Origin: Nocardioides sp. SYSU D00065
GTDB taxonomy: Bacteria > Actinomycetota > Actinomycetes > Propionibacteriales > Nocardioidaceae
Direction of reading: 5' to 3'
DNA length: 64,000 bases
Assembly (NCBI RefSeq): GCF_017916425.1
Contig: NZ_JAFMSX010000001.1
Span: 62,001-126,000, forward strand
The position numbers and the translations under genes were made by a program. A model generated the notes under the pieces. It saw only the letters and a program-made list of their open reading frames with translations. It did not search any database and was not told the DNA's origin. Below are positions 55,113 to 64,000 of this stretch, piece after piece. The stretch's first letter is position 1. Every line of letters begins with the position of its first letter.

Positions 55113-56024
55113 ATGATCGAGCTCACCGACACCAACTCCTCCCAGATCGCCGCCGAGTTCGTCCGCGCCCGCACCCGGGCCGGCAGCCCCGCGATGGGCA
55201 TGGTGATGACGCTGATCATCGTCGCGCCGGAGGAGGACGCGGAGGAGGCGATGTTCGCCGCGAAGCGCGCCTCGCGCGAGCACCCGTCCCGCGTGCTCGG
55301 CGTGATCCTGGGCGAGACGCGCGGCACGTCGCGGGTCAGCGCGCAGGTGGGCAGCGGCGACGGCTGGGGCGGCGAGACCGCGCTGATCCGGCTCGAGGGC
55401 GAGGTGGTCGAGCACGCCGAGTCCGTCGTGCTGCCCCTGCTGCTCCCGGACTCCCCCGTCGCGATCTGGTGGCCGACCACCGCGCCGGCCGACCCCGCGT
55501 CCGACCCGCTCGGGGCCCTGGCCCAGCGCCGCATCACCGACTCCGCCTCCGCCTCGCGCGGCAAGGCCAGCGCGATGGTCAACCAGTGCCGCGCCTACGC
55601 GCCCGGGAACACCGACCTCAGCTGGACCCGGCTCACGCCGTGGCGCGCGCTCCTGGCCGCCGCCCTGGACCAGCACCCGCTCGAGGTCACCGGCGCGAAG
55701 GTCACCGCCGAGCGGGTGAGCCCCAGCGCCGATCTGCTCGTCGCCTGGCTGAGCGACCGGCTCGGGGTCGAGGTGGCCCGCGGCCACTCGGACGGACCGG
55801 GCATCACCGAGGTCAGCATGGAGACCGAGGAGGGCCCCATCCGCATCTCCCGCGCCGACGGCCGGCTGGCCACCTTCTCCTCGCCCCACCGCCCGAACCG
55901 CCCGGTCGCCCTCAAGCGCCGCGAGATCCCGGCGCTCCTGGCCGAGGAGCTGCGCCGCCTCGACGAGGACGACGTCTACGCGGCGACGGCCAAGCACCTG
56001 GTCGAGATGGAGGACGCCGGATGA
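55113..56024 (+). CDS. opcA: Glucose-6-phosphate dehydrogenase assembly protein OpcA
   Basis: 303 residues of the OpcA family: MIELTDTNSSQIAAEFVRAR at the N-terminus, GEVVEHAESVVLPLLLPDSPVAIWWPT and CRAYAPGNTDLSWTRLTPWRALLAAALDQ in the middle. OpcA is an allosteric effector or assembly factor of Zwf in cyanobacteria and actinobacteria. ATG 55113 with GAGGTGACCC upstream; it overlaps pgl by 4 nt. Confidence 0.94.
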   Translation: MIELTDTNSSQIAAEFVRARTRAGSPAMGMVMTLIIVAPEEDAEEAMFAAKRASREHPSRVLGVILGETRGTSRVSAQVGSGDGWGGETALIRLEGEVVEHAESVVLPLLLPDSPVAIWWPTTAPADPASDPLGALAQRRITDSASASRGKASAMVNQCRAYAPGNTDLSWTRLTPWRALLAAALDQHPLEVTGAKVTAERVSPSADLLVAWLSDRLGVEVARGHSDGPGITEVSMETEEGPIRISRADGRLATFSSPHRPNRPVALKRREIPALLAEELRRLDEDDVYAATAKHLVEMEDAG

Positions 56025-56746
56025 GCCCCGAGCTGCGCCGCCACGACGACGCCGACCTGCTGGTCGGGGACCTCGCGTCCGCGCTCCTCGACCGCATCGA
56101 GGCCGCGCAGGCACGCGGCGAGGTGCCGCACGTCGCGCTCACCGGCGGGACCATCACCGAGGCGCTGCACCGCGAGCTCGCTCGTCGCGCACCCGACTCG
56201 TCGGTGGACTGGTCCCGGGTGGACTTCTGGTGGGGCGACGAGCGCTTCGTCCCGGCCGACTCCACAGACCGCAACGCCCGGCAGGCGCGGGAGGCCTTCC
56301 TCGACCGCGTCGGCGTGGACCCGGCCCGCGTCCACGAGGTGCCCGCCAGCGACCAGGTGGCCACCGCCGAGGACGCGGCAGCGGCGTACGACGCGGCGCT
56401 GCGCGAGCACGGGGGCGGCACCTTCGAGGTGCTGATGCTGGGCATCGGTCCCGACGGCCACACCGCTTCGCTCTTCCCGGGGCACCCGGCCCTCGGCGCG
56501 CGTGACGCCGTCGCGGTCGCCGTCCACGACTCACCGAAGCCCCCGCCGGACCGCGTGAGCCTGACCTTCGAGGCGATGGAGCGCGCTCGCGCGGTGTGGT
56601 TCATCGCCAGCGGCGACGGCAAGGCCGAGGCCGTCGCGCGAGCCCTCGCCGCGGAGGGCTCCGTCGAGGAGACGCCGGCCCGGGGCGTACGCAACGAGGC
56701 GACCGTGTGGTGGCTCGACGAGGCAGCCGCGTCCGCCCTCCCCTGA
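56021..56746 (+). CDS. pgl: 6-phosphogluconolactonase
   Basis: A 241-residue lactonase of the oxidative pentose phosphate pathway: VALTGGTITEALHRELA, VDFWWGDERFVPADSTDRNARQA and LMLGIGPDGHTASLFPGHPAL are the classic blocks in order. The ATG overlaps the opcA stop (ATGA). The stop codon is followed after 4 nt by three 31-bp tandem repeats. Confidence 0.95.
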   Translation: MSPELRRHDDADLLVGDLASALLDRIEAAQARGEVPHVALTGGTITEALHRELARRAPDSSVDWSRVDFWWGDERFVPADSTDRNARQAREAFLDRVGVDPARVHEVPASDQVATAEDAAAAYDAALREHGGGTFEVLMLGIGPDGHTASLFPGHPALGARDAVAVAVHDSPKPPPDRVSLTFEAMERARAVWFIASGDGKAEAVARALAAEGSVEETPARGVRNEATVWWLDEAAASALP

Positions 56747-56750
56747 CCCG

Positions 56751-56843
56751 CCGACCGGGCGGTTCCTCGCGCTGGGGGCGGCCGACCGGGCAGTTCCTCG
56801 CGCTGGGGGCCGCCGATCGGGCAGTTCCTCGCGCTACCGGGCC
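56751..56843 (+). repeat. 31-bp tandem repeat, three copies, left array
   Basis: Units at 56751-56781, 56782-56812 and 56813-56843 share CCGAYCGGGC, two variable bases, then TTCCTCGCGCT. The last copy covers the stop codon and final codons of the AbiEi-like gene. The same unit, with CCTCC for GTTCC, recurs inverted at 57878-57970. Confidence 0.92.
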
Positions 56844-57823
56844 AGGTCGACGTACGTCGTCTGACGCATGCCCAGCGACGCACGGGCCTGCTCGTACCCG
56901 TGGCGCAGCCGGTGGCCCGCCGCCAGCTCTGCGCCGTACACGTCCTCCCGCATGAACACCTCCATGTGCCAGCACCGCTCCCGGCTCAGCCAGGCGAGGC
57001 GGCGTTCGTCGGCGACTCGGTCGGCCTCGGTGTGGAACTCCTCGCCGTAGTACTCCGCTCCGAAGCGGACCTCGCGGTCGCCGACGTCGATGCGGTACCG
57101 GGGTGCGCCGTCGTCGCCGTGCACCCAGACCTGCGTCTCCGGCCAGGCCGGGATGCCCGACTCGTGCCAGTGCAGCCGCAGCGCGCTCTCCGGGGGCGAC
57201 TCGGCGCCGGCATCACTGATCGCCGCGAGATGACGAAGCTGCACGACACCGCGGAACCCCTTGAAGCGTTCGACCTCGTGCACGAGCTCGTCGCGGTCGA
57301 CGCCGTGACGCAGGAAACCGTCGACGGCGGCGAGCGCGTCGTACCTCCAGAGCAGGCGGCCCAGGTCGCACGCGGTACGGAGCGCGGTGGTGACGGCGAG
57401 TGGTCCGAGCTGCTCGACGTCGCGGGGCCGGAGCTCTCGGATCCCGCTGGCCACGCCGGCGCGGCGTACGCGGCTCCCGTCGCGGCTGTAGAGGTCGAGC
57501 GCCGGCATCGCCCGGATCGCGGTGCGCGGCAGCGCATCCACCCCGTGGATCCAGGCGGCGGTGCGGTCGACCACGACCACGTGCGGCGGTGTCACGAGGG
57601 CGACGGCCGCCACCCGGAGCCGGAAGGAGTCCGGCACCTGCGAGGCGACGTACACCCCACGCACCAGCGGCCGCAGCAGCCCGCGAGCCACCAGCTTGTG
57701 CCGCAGCGCAGCCGGTACGCCGCACGCGTCGGCGTCGCGCGCGGTGAAGGGTCGGTCGATCGGGACGGGTGCCCGCGCGTCGAGGAGCACGACGTCGCGG
57801 CACCAGGGCGGCATGAGGGGCAT
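56834..57823 (-). CDS. AbiEi/DUF559-like protein: winged-helix domain with Vsr-type nuclease-like C-terminus
   Basis: 329 residues. The N-terminus resembles the winged-helix of AbiEi antitoxins (FTARDADACGVPAALRHKLVARGLLRPLVRGVYVASQ, about 26-62), and the C-terminal third resembles DUF559/Vsr-fold proteins (RYRIDVGDREVRFGAEYYGEEFH, then a DERRLAWLSRERCWHMEVF block). No AbiEii toxin gene is adjacent. Transcription is opposite to pgl and directed toward it. Its ends touch a 31-bp repeat array. It may be a stray defence-type or transcription-regulator protein; the function is not established. Confidence 0.7.
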   Translation of the reverse strand: MPLMPPWCRDVVLLDARAPVPIDRPFTARDADACGVPAALRHKLVARGLLRPLVRGVYVASQVPDSFRLRVAAVALVTPPHVVVVDRTAAWIHGVDALPRTAIRAMPALDLYSRDGSRVRRAGVASGIRELRPRDVEQLGPLAVTTALRTACDLGRLLWRYDALAAVDGFLRHGVDRDELVHEVERFKGFRGVVQLRHLAAISDAGAESPPESALRLHWHESGIPAWPETQVWVHGDDGAPRYRIDVGDREVRFGAEYYGEEFHTEADRVADERRLAWLSRERCWHMEVFMREDVYGAELAAGHRLRHGYEQARASLGMRQTTYVDLAR

Positions 57824-57877
57824 GTCGCGACGATGCCCGACATCAGCCGCCCGCCGCGCAACTCATCCACAGGCTCC

Positions 57878-57970
57878 CTGCGCCCAGCGCGAGGAGGCGC
57901 CCGGTCGGGGCTCTCCAGCGCGAGGAGGCGCCCAGTCGGCGCTCCCCAGCGCGAGGAGGCGCCCGGTCGG
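57878..57970 (-). repeat. 31-bp tandem repeat, three copies, right array
   Basis: On the minus strand units 57970-57940, 57939-57909 and 57908-57878 read CCGACYGGGCGCCTCCTCGC followed by GCTGG and variable ends. They begin 2 nt after the rbpA stop codon. The unit has the same period and about 80% identity with the left array, in inverted orientation. Confidence 0.92.
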
Positions 57971-57972
57971 GA

Positions 57973-58332
57973 TCAGAAGATGATCTCGCCGGCCTTGCGA
58001 CGGCTGCGCAGCAGGGCGACGGCCTCGTCGAGGATGTCGGCGGCCTCGGTCTCGCTGCGACGCTCCTTCACGTAGGCCAGGTGCGTCTTGTAGGGCTCGA
58101 TCTTCGGCGCCGGGGGCGGGTTCTCGCTGTCCAGGCTGGCGGGCAGGCCGCACTTGGGGCAGTCCCACGACTCGGGGGCCGACGCCTCGATCGCGAACGT
58201 CACCACCGAGCGGTGGTCATGACTGCAGAAGTAGGTGACCGTCTGCCGCGGCGCGGCCTCGCCGCGCTCGGCCTCACCCATCGGTCCGGCGCCGACCCGA
58301 CTACCGCGGATCGCGTTTCCACCACCAGCCAC
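57973..58332 (-). CDS. rbpA: RNA polymerase-binding protein RbpA
   Basis: A 119-residue actinobacterial transcription activator that binds core RNA polymerase and the principal sigma factor. It has the N-terminal GGGNAIRGSRVG tail, the zinc-ribbon-like core TYFCSHDH ... WDCPKCGLPA, and the sigma-interaction helix YVKERRSETEAADILDEAVALLRSRR. The stop lies directly at a 31-bp repeat array. ATG preceded by AAGGAG. Confidence 0.95.
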   Translation of the reverse strand: MAGGGNAIRGSRVGAGPMGEAERGEAAPRQTVTYFCSHDHRSVVTFAIEASAPESWDCPKCGLPASLDSENPPPAPKIEPYKTHLAYVKERRSETEAADILDEAVALLRSRRKAGEIIF

Positions 58333-58362
58333 GAGGACTCCTTGTCGAGACTCAGAAGGGGG

Positions 58363-58602
58363 TCAGTTGCCCTGGTAGGCCATGAGGAGGCCCAGGGCGA
58401 CGACGCAGGCAAACCAGATGACGCCGATGCCGATCGTGAACCGATCGAGGTTGCGCTCCGCCACCGACGACCCGCCCAGGCTGCTGGAGACCCCTCCGCC
58501 GAACATGTCGGACAGGCCGCCACCGCGGCCCTTGTGGAGCAGCACCAGCAGGATCATGATCGCGCTCGAGATGACGAGCAGGACGGTGAAGAGCAGAATC
58601 AC
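58363..58602 (-). CDS. secG: Preprotein translocase subunit SecG
   Basis: A 79-residue membrane protein with two spans (about 2-20 and 55-75). LLVLLHKGRGGGLSDMFGGG between them is the SecG signature. It stabilises the SecYEG channel. GTG with TAGGCT ending 7 nt upstream, so it has its own leaderless promoter although it sits behind tpiA. Confidence 0.93.
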   Translation of the reverse strand: MILLFTVLLVISSAIMILLVLLHKGRGGGLSDMFGGGVSSSLGGSSVAERNLDRFTIGIGVIWFACVVALGLLMAYQGN

Positions 58603-58609
58603 GAGCGGA

Positions 58610-58615
58610 AGCCTA
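58610..58615 (-). promoter_or_regulatory. -10 element for leaderless secG
   Basis: Minus-strand TAGGCT ends 7 nt before GTG 58602, in the 43-nt gap behind tpiA. Confidence 0.45.
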
Positions 58616-58645
58616 CGTCACGTCCGGGCGAACCGGTGCGTGCCC

Positions 58646-59449
58646 TCACAGCACCGGCATGTCGTAGAACCGGCAGATGCCGCCGAACTCGTCGACCTGC
58701 AGGCTGGCCCCGCCCACGAGGCACCCGTCGACGTCCGCCTTGTCCATGATCCCGCCGACGTTGGCGGCCTTCACCGACCCGCCGTAGAGGATTCGCAGGC
58801 CCTCGGCGGCCGCGTCGCCGTGCACCTCGCGCACCCGCTCGCGGATCGCCGAGCAGACCTCCTGCGCGTCGTCGGGAGTCGCCACCTCACCGGTGCCGAT
58901 CGCCCACACCGGCTCGTAGGCCACGACCAGGCCGGCGACCCGTTCGGCGGTGAAGCCGTCGAGCGAGCCGTCGACCTGCGACAGCGTGAAGGGCACGTGC
59001 TCGCCCGCCTGCCGTACGTCGAGGCCCTCGCCGACACACACGATGGGGGTCATCTCAGCGTGCAGCGCCTTGTGCGCCTTGGCGTTGACGAGCTCGTCGC
59101 TCTCCCCGTGGTACATCCGGCGCTCGGAGTGCCCGACCACGACGTAGGAGCAACCCAGCTTGGCGAGCATGCCCGCCGAGATCTCGCCGGTGTAGGCGCC
59201 CTCGTCGTGCACCGAGACGTCCTGGGCGCCGTAGCGGATCGCGAGGCGGTCGCCGTCGACGAGCGTCTGCACGGAGCGGAGGTCGGTGAACGGCGGCACC
59301 ACGACCACCTCGACCTTGCCGAAGTCGTGCCGCTTGTCTGCCAGCGTCCAGGCGAGCTTCTGGACCAGCACCACCGCCTCTTGGTGGTTGAGGTTCATCT
59401 TCCAGTTGCCCGCCATCAGCGGGGTACGGGTCTTTGCGGAGCCAGCCAC
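58646..59449 (-). CDS. tpiA: Triosephosphate isomerase
   Basis: A 267-residue glycolytic enzyme: [12 protein letters not shown] at the N-terminus, [15 protein letters not shown] with the catalytic His, [16 protein letters not shown] with the catalytic Glu, and [11 protein letters not shown] at the end. GTG start 3 nt after the pgk stop. Confidence 0.97.
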   Translation of the reverse strand: MAGSAKTRTPLMAGNWKMNLNHQEAVVLVQKLAWTLADKRHDFGKVEVVVVPPFTDLRSVQTLVDGDRLAIRYGAQDVSVHDEGAYTGEISAGMLAKLGCSYVVVGHSERRMYHGESDELVNAKAHKALHAEMTPIVCVGEGLDVRQAGEHVPFTLSQVDGSLDGFTAERVAGLVVAYEPVWAIGTGEVATPDDAQEVCSAIRERVREVHGDAAAEGLRILYGGSVKAANVGGIMDKADVDGCLVGGASLQVDEFGGICRFYDMPVL

Positions 59450-59452
59450 GTG

Positions 59453-60682
59453 TCAGTCCTTCTCGAGTACGGCGATGCCCGGGAGCTCCTTGCCCTCCAG
59501 GAACTCCAGCGACGCGCCACCGCCGGTGGAGATGTGGCCGAACGCTGCCTCGTCGAAGCCCAGCTGCCGCACGGCCGCGGCGGAGTCGCCACCGCCGACG
59601 ACGGACAGGCCGTCGACCTCGGTGAGTGCCTGGGCGACGGCGCGGGTGCCGTCGGCGAAGGCGTCCACCTCGAACACGCCCATCGGACCGTTCCAGAACA
59701 CCGTGCGCGCGTCCGCCAGCGCCGCCGCGAACGCGGCGGCCGACTCCGGGCCGATGTCGAGCCCGAGCGCGTCGGCGGGGATCTCCGAGGCGGGCACGAC
59801 GCGCGGCTGCGGGTCGCGCTCGCCCGAGGGGAACTCGGTGTCGACGACGACGTCCGTCGGCAGCACGATCTCGACGCCGCGATCCGCTGCCTCGGTGAGG
59901 TAGCGCCTGCACGTGTCGAGCTGGTCGTCCTCGAGCAGGCTCCTGCCGACCTCGTGGCCCTGGGCCTTGAGGAAGGTGAACACCATGCCGCCACCGATGA
60001 GCAGCCGGTCGGCCTTGTCGATGAGGTTGTCGATCACGCCGAGCTTGTCCGACACCTTCGAGCCGCCGAGGACGACGACGTAGGGCCGGTCGGGGTGCTC
60101 GGTGAGCCGGCGCAGCACGTCGACCTCCGCCGCGACCAGGCCGCCCATCGCGGACGGCAGCCGGAGCGCGACGTCGTACACGCTGGCCTGCTTGCGGTGG
60201 ACCACGCCGAACCCGTCGGAGACGAAGGCGTCGGCGAGCGCTGCGAGCTCGTCGGCGAAGGCGCCGCGGACGGCCTCGTCCTTGCTGGTCTCGCCGGCGT
60301 TGAAGCGGACGTTCTCCAGCACCGCCACGTCGCCGTCGCCCAGCGCGGCCACGGTCTCGGTGGCGCTCGCTCCGACGGTGTCGGCGGCGAAGGCGACCGG
60401 CCGCCCGAGCAGCTCGGACAGCCGGTCGGCGACCGGCTTCAGCGAGTATGCCGGGTCCGGCTTGCCGTCCGGGCGGCCCAGGTGGGCGGTGACGACCACC
60501 CGGGCACCCGCGTCGGACAGCTGGCGGATCGTCGGCACGCTCGCGCGGATGCGGCCGTCGTCGGTGATCCGGACCTCTGCGGTCCCGGCGCCGTCGAGGG
60601 GCACGTTGAGGTCCGAGCGGACCAGGACGCGCTTGCCCCCCAGGTCGCCGAGCGAGGCGATGCCTGCGTCGATGTCGGACAT
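59453..60682 (-). CDS. pgk: Phosphoglycerate kinase
   Basis: A 409-residue kinase generating ATP from 1,3-bisphosphoglycerate: [14 protein letters not shown] with substrate-binding residues, [29 protein letters not shown] and [14 protein letters not shown] 4 nt after the gap stop, so gap-pgk-tpiA is one operon. Confidence 0.97.
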   Translation of the reverse strand: MSDIDAGIASLGDLGGKRVLVRSDLNVPLDGAGTAEVRITDDGRIRASVPTIRQLSDAGARVVVTAHLGRPDGKPDPAYSLKPVADRLSELLGRPVAFAADTVGASATETVAALGDGDVAVLENVRFNAGETSKDEAVRGAFADELAALADAFVSDGFGVVHRKQASVYDVALRLPSAMGGLVAAEVDVLRRLTEHPDRPYVVVLGGSKVSDKLGVIDNLIDKADRLLIGGGMVFTFLKAQGHEVGRSLLEDDQLDTCRRYLTEAADRGVEIVLPTDVVVDTEFPSGERDPQPRVVPASEIPADALGLDIGPESAAAFAAALADARTVFWNGPMGVFEVDAFADGTRAVAQALTEVDGLSVVGGGDSAAAVRQLGFDEAAFGHISTGGGASLEFLEGKELPGIAVLEKD

Positions 60683-60686
60683 CGGG

Positions 60687-61778
<1,092 letters not shown>

Positions 61779-61863
61779 TCAGGAGGACGGTCGCCCGCCG
61801 TACGGACAGGTAACTGTGGATCGATCCAAGAACGTCACCGCACGGTCACGTCCCGGTCACCGC

Positions 61864-62850
61864 TCACGCGTCCTCGGCGAGCATCTCCGGCGTCAGCGAC
61901 GCCTCGGTGTCGGGGATGCCGAGCTCCTCGGCGCGCTTGTCGGCCATCGCCAGCAGCCGGCGGATCCGGCCGGCGATGGCGTCCTTGGTCAGCACGGGGT
62001 CGTGCAGCTGGCCGAGCTCCTCGAGCGAGGCCTGCTTGTGCTCCAGCCGGAGGTGGCCGGCCTGGCGCAGGTGGTCGGGGATCTCCTCGCCGAGGATCTC
62101 CAGGGCGCGCTCGACGCGGGCTCCCGCTGCGACTGCGGCCCGGGCCGAGCGGCGCAGGTTGGCGTCGTCGAAGTTCGCGAGGCGGTTGGCGGTCGCGCGG
62201 ACCTCGCGGCGCATCCGCCGCTCCTCCCACGCCATCAGCGACTCGTGGGCCCCGAGCCGGGTGAGCAGCGCACCGATGGCGTCGCCATCGCGGATCACGA
62301 CCCGGTCGACGCCGCGCACCTCACGGGCCTTGGCGGAGATCCCAAGACGCCGGGCGACGCCGACGATCGCCAGGGCGGCCTCGGGGCCCGGGCAGGTGAT
62401 CTCGAGCGACGACGAGCGTCCGGGCTCGGTCAGCGACCCGTGCGCGAGGAAGGCGCCGCGCCACGCTGCGACGGCGTCGCAGCCACCGCCGCTGACGACG
62501 CCCGGCGGAAGACCCCGCACGGGACGCCCGCGCTGGTCGAGCAGCCCCGTCTGCCGGGCGAGGGCCTCGCCGTCCTTGGTGACGCGCACGATGTAGCGGC
62601 TGCCCTTGCGGATGCCGTTGCCCTGCACCATCACGACGTCGGAGGGGTGGCCGTACACCTCCGCGATGTCCTTGCGCAGCCGGCGCGCGGCGGCGCCGGT
62701 GTCCAGCTCGGCCTCGACGACGATGCGACCGCTGACGATGTGCAGGCCGCCGGCGAAGCGGAGCATGGAGGCCACCTCGGCCTTGCGGCAGCAGGTCTTC
62801 GTGATCTGGGTGGAGGCGAGCTCTGCCTTGACCTGTGCCGTCATTGCCAT
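61864..62850 (-). CDS. whiA: Sporulation/cell-division regulator WhiA
   Basis: A 328-residue DNA-binding protein with a homing-endonuclease-like N-terminal domain ([42 protein letters not shown]) and a C-terminal HTH ([27 protein letters not shown]). Found throughout Gram-positives; in actinobacteria it controls division or sporulation genes. It sits between yvcK and gap, its usual place. ATG with GGAGGA upstream; ATG 62844 is an alternative. Confidence 0.96.
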   Translation of the reverse strand: MAMTAQVKAELASTQITKTCCRKAEVASMLRFAGGLHIVSGRIVVEAELDTGAAARRLRKDIAEVYGHPSDVVMVQGNGIRKGSRYIVRVTKDGEALARQTGLLDQRGRPVRGLPPGVVSGGGCDAVAAWRGAFLAHGSLTEPGRSSSLEITCPGPEAALAIVGVARRLGISAKAREVRGVDRVVIRDGDAIGALLTRLGAHESLMAWEERRMRREVRATANRLANFDDANLRRSARAAVAAGARVERALEILGEEIPDHLRQAGHLRLEHKQASLEELGQLHDPVLTKDAIAGRIRRLLAMADKRAEELGIPDTEASLTPEMLAEDA

Positions 62851-62914
62851 GGCCCGAATCCTCCCACGGTGGTCAACAACCCTCGTCGCCCTCCCCGAGG
62901 TGCGAGCGGGCCGC

Positions 62915-63883
62915 TCAACCCTCGTCCACGATGCGCCGGAAGGCGGCCGCCAGACGGTCGGGGTCGTGGCGGGGCTCGCCGGGCACGGCGATGTCCTCGA
63001 CCACGAGCCGGGCCCCGCGGGCGGCGACCGCCCGCTCGAGCTGGTCGCGGTCGCCGGCCAGCGTCGAGGGGTCGACCAGCACGGCGTGCACCGTCAGGTC
63101 CGGGGCGTGCTCGAAGAGGGCGGCGAGGTGGTCCTCGGGCCCGAAGCCGGTCGTCTCCCCCGCCTGCGCCTCGAGGTTGAGCACCACCACGAGTCGGCCG
63201 GTGGTGTCGGCGAGCGCGCGCCGCAGGCCCGGGACCATCAGGTGCGGGATGACCGAGCTGAACCACGAGCCCGGCCCGAGCACGACCCACTCGGCAGCCA
63301 GGATCGCCTCGACGGCCTCCTCGCACGCCTGCGGGTCCGCGGGCACGAGGGCGACGGACTCGATCCGGCCCGCGGCGGTCGCGACCTCCACCTGGCCGCG
63401 TACGACGCTCACCGCGCCCGGGTCCGCACCGTCGCCGCCGCGCACCCGTGCGGTGATGTCCATCGGTGTCGTCGCCATCGGCAGCACCCGCCCGTGGGCG
63501 CCGAGCAGCCGGCCCACCCAGTCCAGGCCCCGGACGTGGTCGCCCATCAGCTCCCAGAGGCCCACGATCAGGAGGTTGCCGACGACGTGGCCGTTCATCT
63601 CGCCCTGGCCGGCGAAGCGGTGCTGGACGACGTCGGCCCAGGTCCGGCCCCACTCGTCGTCGCCGCACAGCGCGGCGAGGGCCATCCGCAGGTCGCCGGG
63701 AGGCAGCACGCCGAACTCGTCGCGCAGCCGCCCGGACGAGCCGCCGTTGTCCGCGACGGTCACCACCGCGGTCAGCTCGTCGATGGTGAGGTCGTCGTGG
63801 AGGCGGCGCAGCGCCGACAGCGTCGCCGCCAGCCCGTGCCCGCCGCCCAGGGCCACCGCGGCCTGGGCGGTCTCGCGGGCCAC
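62915..63883 (-). CDS. yvcK: YvcK/CofD-like gluconeogenesis factor
   Basis: A 322-residue nucleotide-sugar-binding protein: [58 protein letters not shown] and [15 protein letters not shown]. It is required for growth on gluconeogenic substrates and links carbon state to envelope synthesis. GTG start 1 nt after the rapZ stop. Confidence 0.95.
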   Translation of the reverse strand: MARETAQAAVALGGGHGLAATLSALRRLHDDLTIDELTAVVTVADNGGSSGRLRDEFGVLPPGDLRMALAALCGDDEWGRTWADVVQHRFAGQGEMNGHVVGNLLIVGLWELMGDHVRGLDWVGRLLGAHGRVLPMATTPMDITARVRGGDGADPGAVSVVRGQVEVATAAGRIESVALVPADPQACEEAVEAILAAEWVVLGPGSWFSSVIPHLMVPGLRRALADTTGRLVVVLNLEAQAGETTGFGPEDHLAALFEHAPDLTVHAVLVDPSTLAGDRDQLERAVAARGARLVVEDIAVPGEPRHDPDRLAAAFRRIVDEG

Positions 63884-63884
63884 G

Positions 63885-64000
63885 TCACTCCCTGCCGAGG
63901 TCGCGGTGGGCGGTGCTCACGTCGTAGCCGTCCTGGCGGAGGAGCTCCGCGACCGCCTCCGACATCGCGACGCTGCGGTGCTTGCCGCCGGTGCAGCCGA
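63885..64000 (-). CDS. rapZ: RNase adapter/nucleotide-binding protein RapZ, C-terminal end (5' part outside)
   Basis: Only the last 37 residues are in the window. [20 protein letters not shown] is the conserved C-terminal block of RapZ, a P-loop protein that controls amino-sugar metabolism. It is immediately followed by yvcK and whiA, its usual neighbours. Confidence 0.9.
   Translation of the reverse strand, partial: GCTGGKHRSVAMSEAVAELLRQDGYDVSTAHRDLGRE

Noticed and set aside
56751..57970. CRISPR arrays or insertion-sequence ends in the 31-bp repeats
   Set aside because: There are no spacers, no transposase and no target-site duplication that I can see; kept only as tandem repeats.

Overview
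The window is a dense, very GC-rich chromosomal segment of a high-GC Gram-positive bacterium, most probably an actinomycete of the Nocardioides type. This is inferred from the base composition and from lineage-typical genes: WhiA, RbpA, OpcA, an InhA-like FabI, a SUF operon with SufR, an acVLRF1-like GGQ protein, and a 6C RNA. No rRNA, tRNA, phage, insertion sequence or CRISPR array was seen. About 70 protein genes can be supported, and most lie in short operons with 1, 4 or 8 nt overlaps.

Region by region. 1-17 kb: the start of a TrmH/SpoU rRNA methyltransferase overlapping a siroheme synthase; a PEBP protein; a secreted CAP protein; a two-permease ABC-2 exporter; an RsbU-like phosphatase; an alpha/beta hydrolase; a TSUP permease with an SPFH/NfeD pair; a lone ABC ATPase; serB; a PrmC-like methylase and a SixA-like phosphatase; then fabG-fabI and dodecin. 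17-24 kb: a 6C RNA gene, malQ, moaA, a SURF1 protein, an SDR and an ABC exporter. 24-34 kb: enoyl-CoA hydratase, an ABC-F ATPase, a zinc metallopeptidase, an operon of ABC-2 exporter, XRE regulator, acVLRF1-like protein and a kinase-like protein, then a 500-bp repeat region and NYN, ASCH-like and nucleotidyltransferase genes.

34-48 kb: the whole SUF iron-sulfur assembly operon (sufR-B-D-Rieske-C-S-U-T), two further ABC-2 exporters, heme A synthase (ctaA), a sortase-like protein with a candidate substrate, and heme O synthase (ctaB). 48-57 kb: the pentose phosphate operon tkt-tal-pgi-zwf-opcA-pgl. 57-64 kb: an AbiEi/DUF559-like gene bracketed by repeats, then (leftward) rapZ-yvcK-whiA-gap-pgk-tpiA-secG-rbpA, an arrangement common in actinobacteria. 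The last 16 kb therefore covers lower glycolysis, the oxidative pentose phosphate route and their envelope and regulatory neighbours.

Three things stand out beyond ordinary gene content. First, intergenic tandem repeats (82-, 31-, 14- and 9-bp units) sit directly behind stop codons; the 82-bp unit is palindromic, and the two 31-bp arrays are inverted around the AbiEi-like gene. Second, at least 16 genes carry a TANNNT -10 hexamer only 6-8 nt before the start codon, which points to widespread leaderless mRNAs. Third, a sortase-like protein is coupled to a substrate whose sorting signal ends at PDTGS with no membrane anchor. All functional calls rest on reading motifs by eye; no database search was run.
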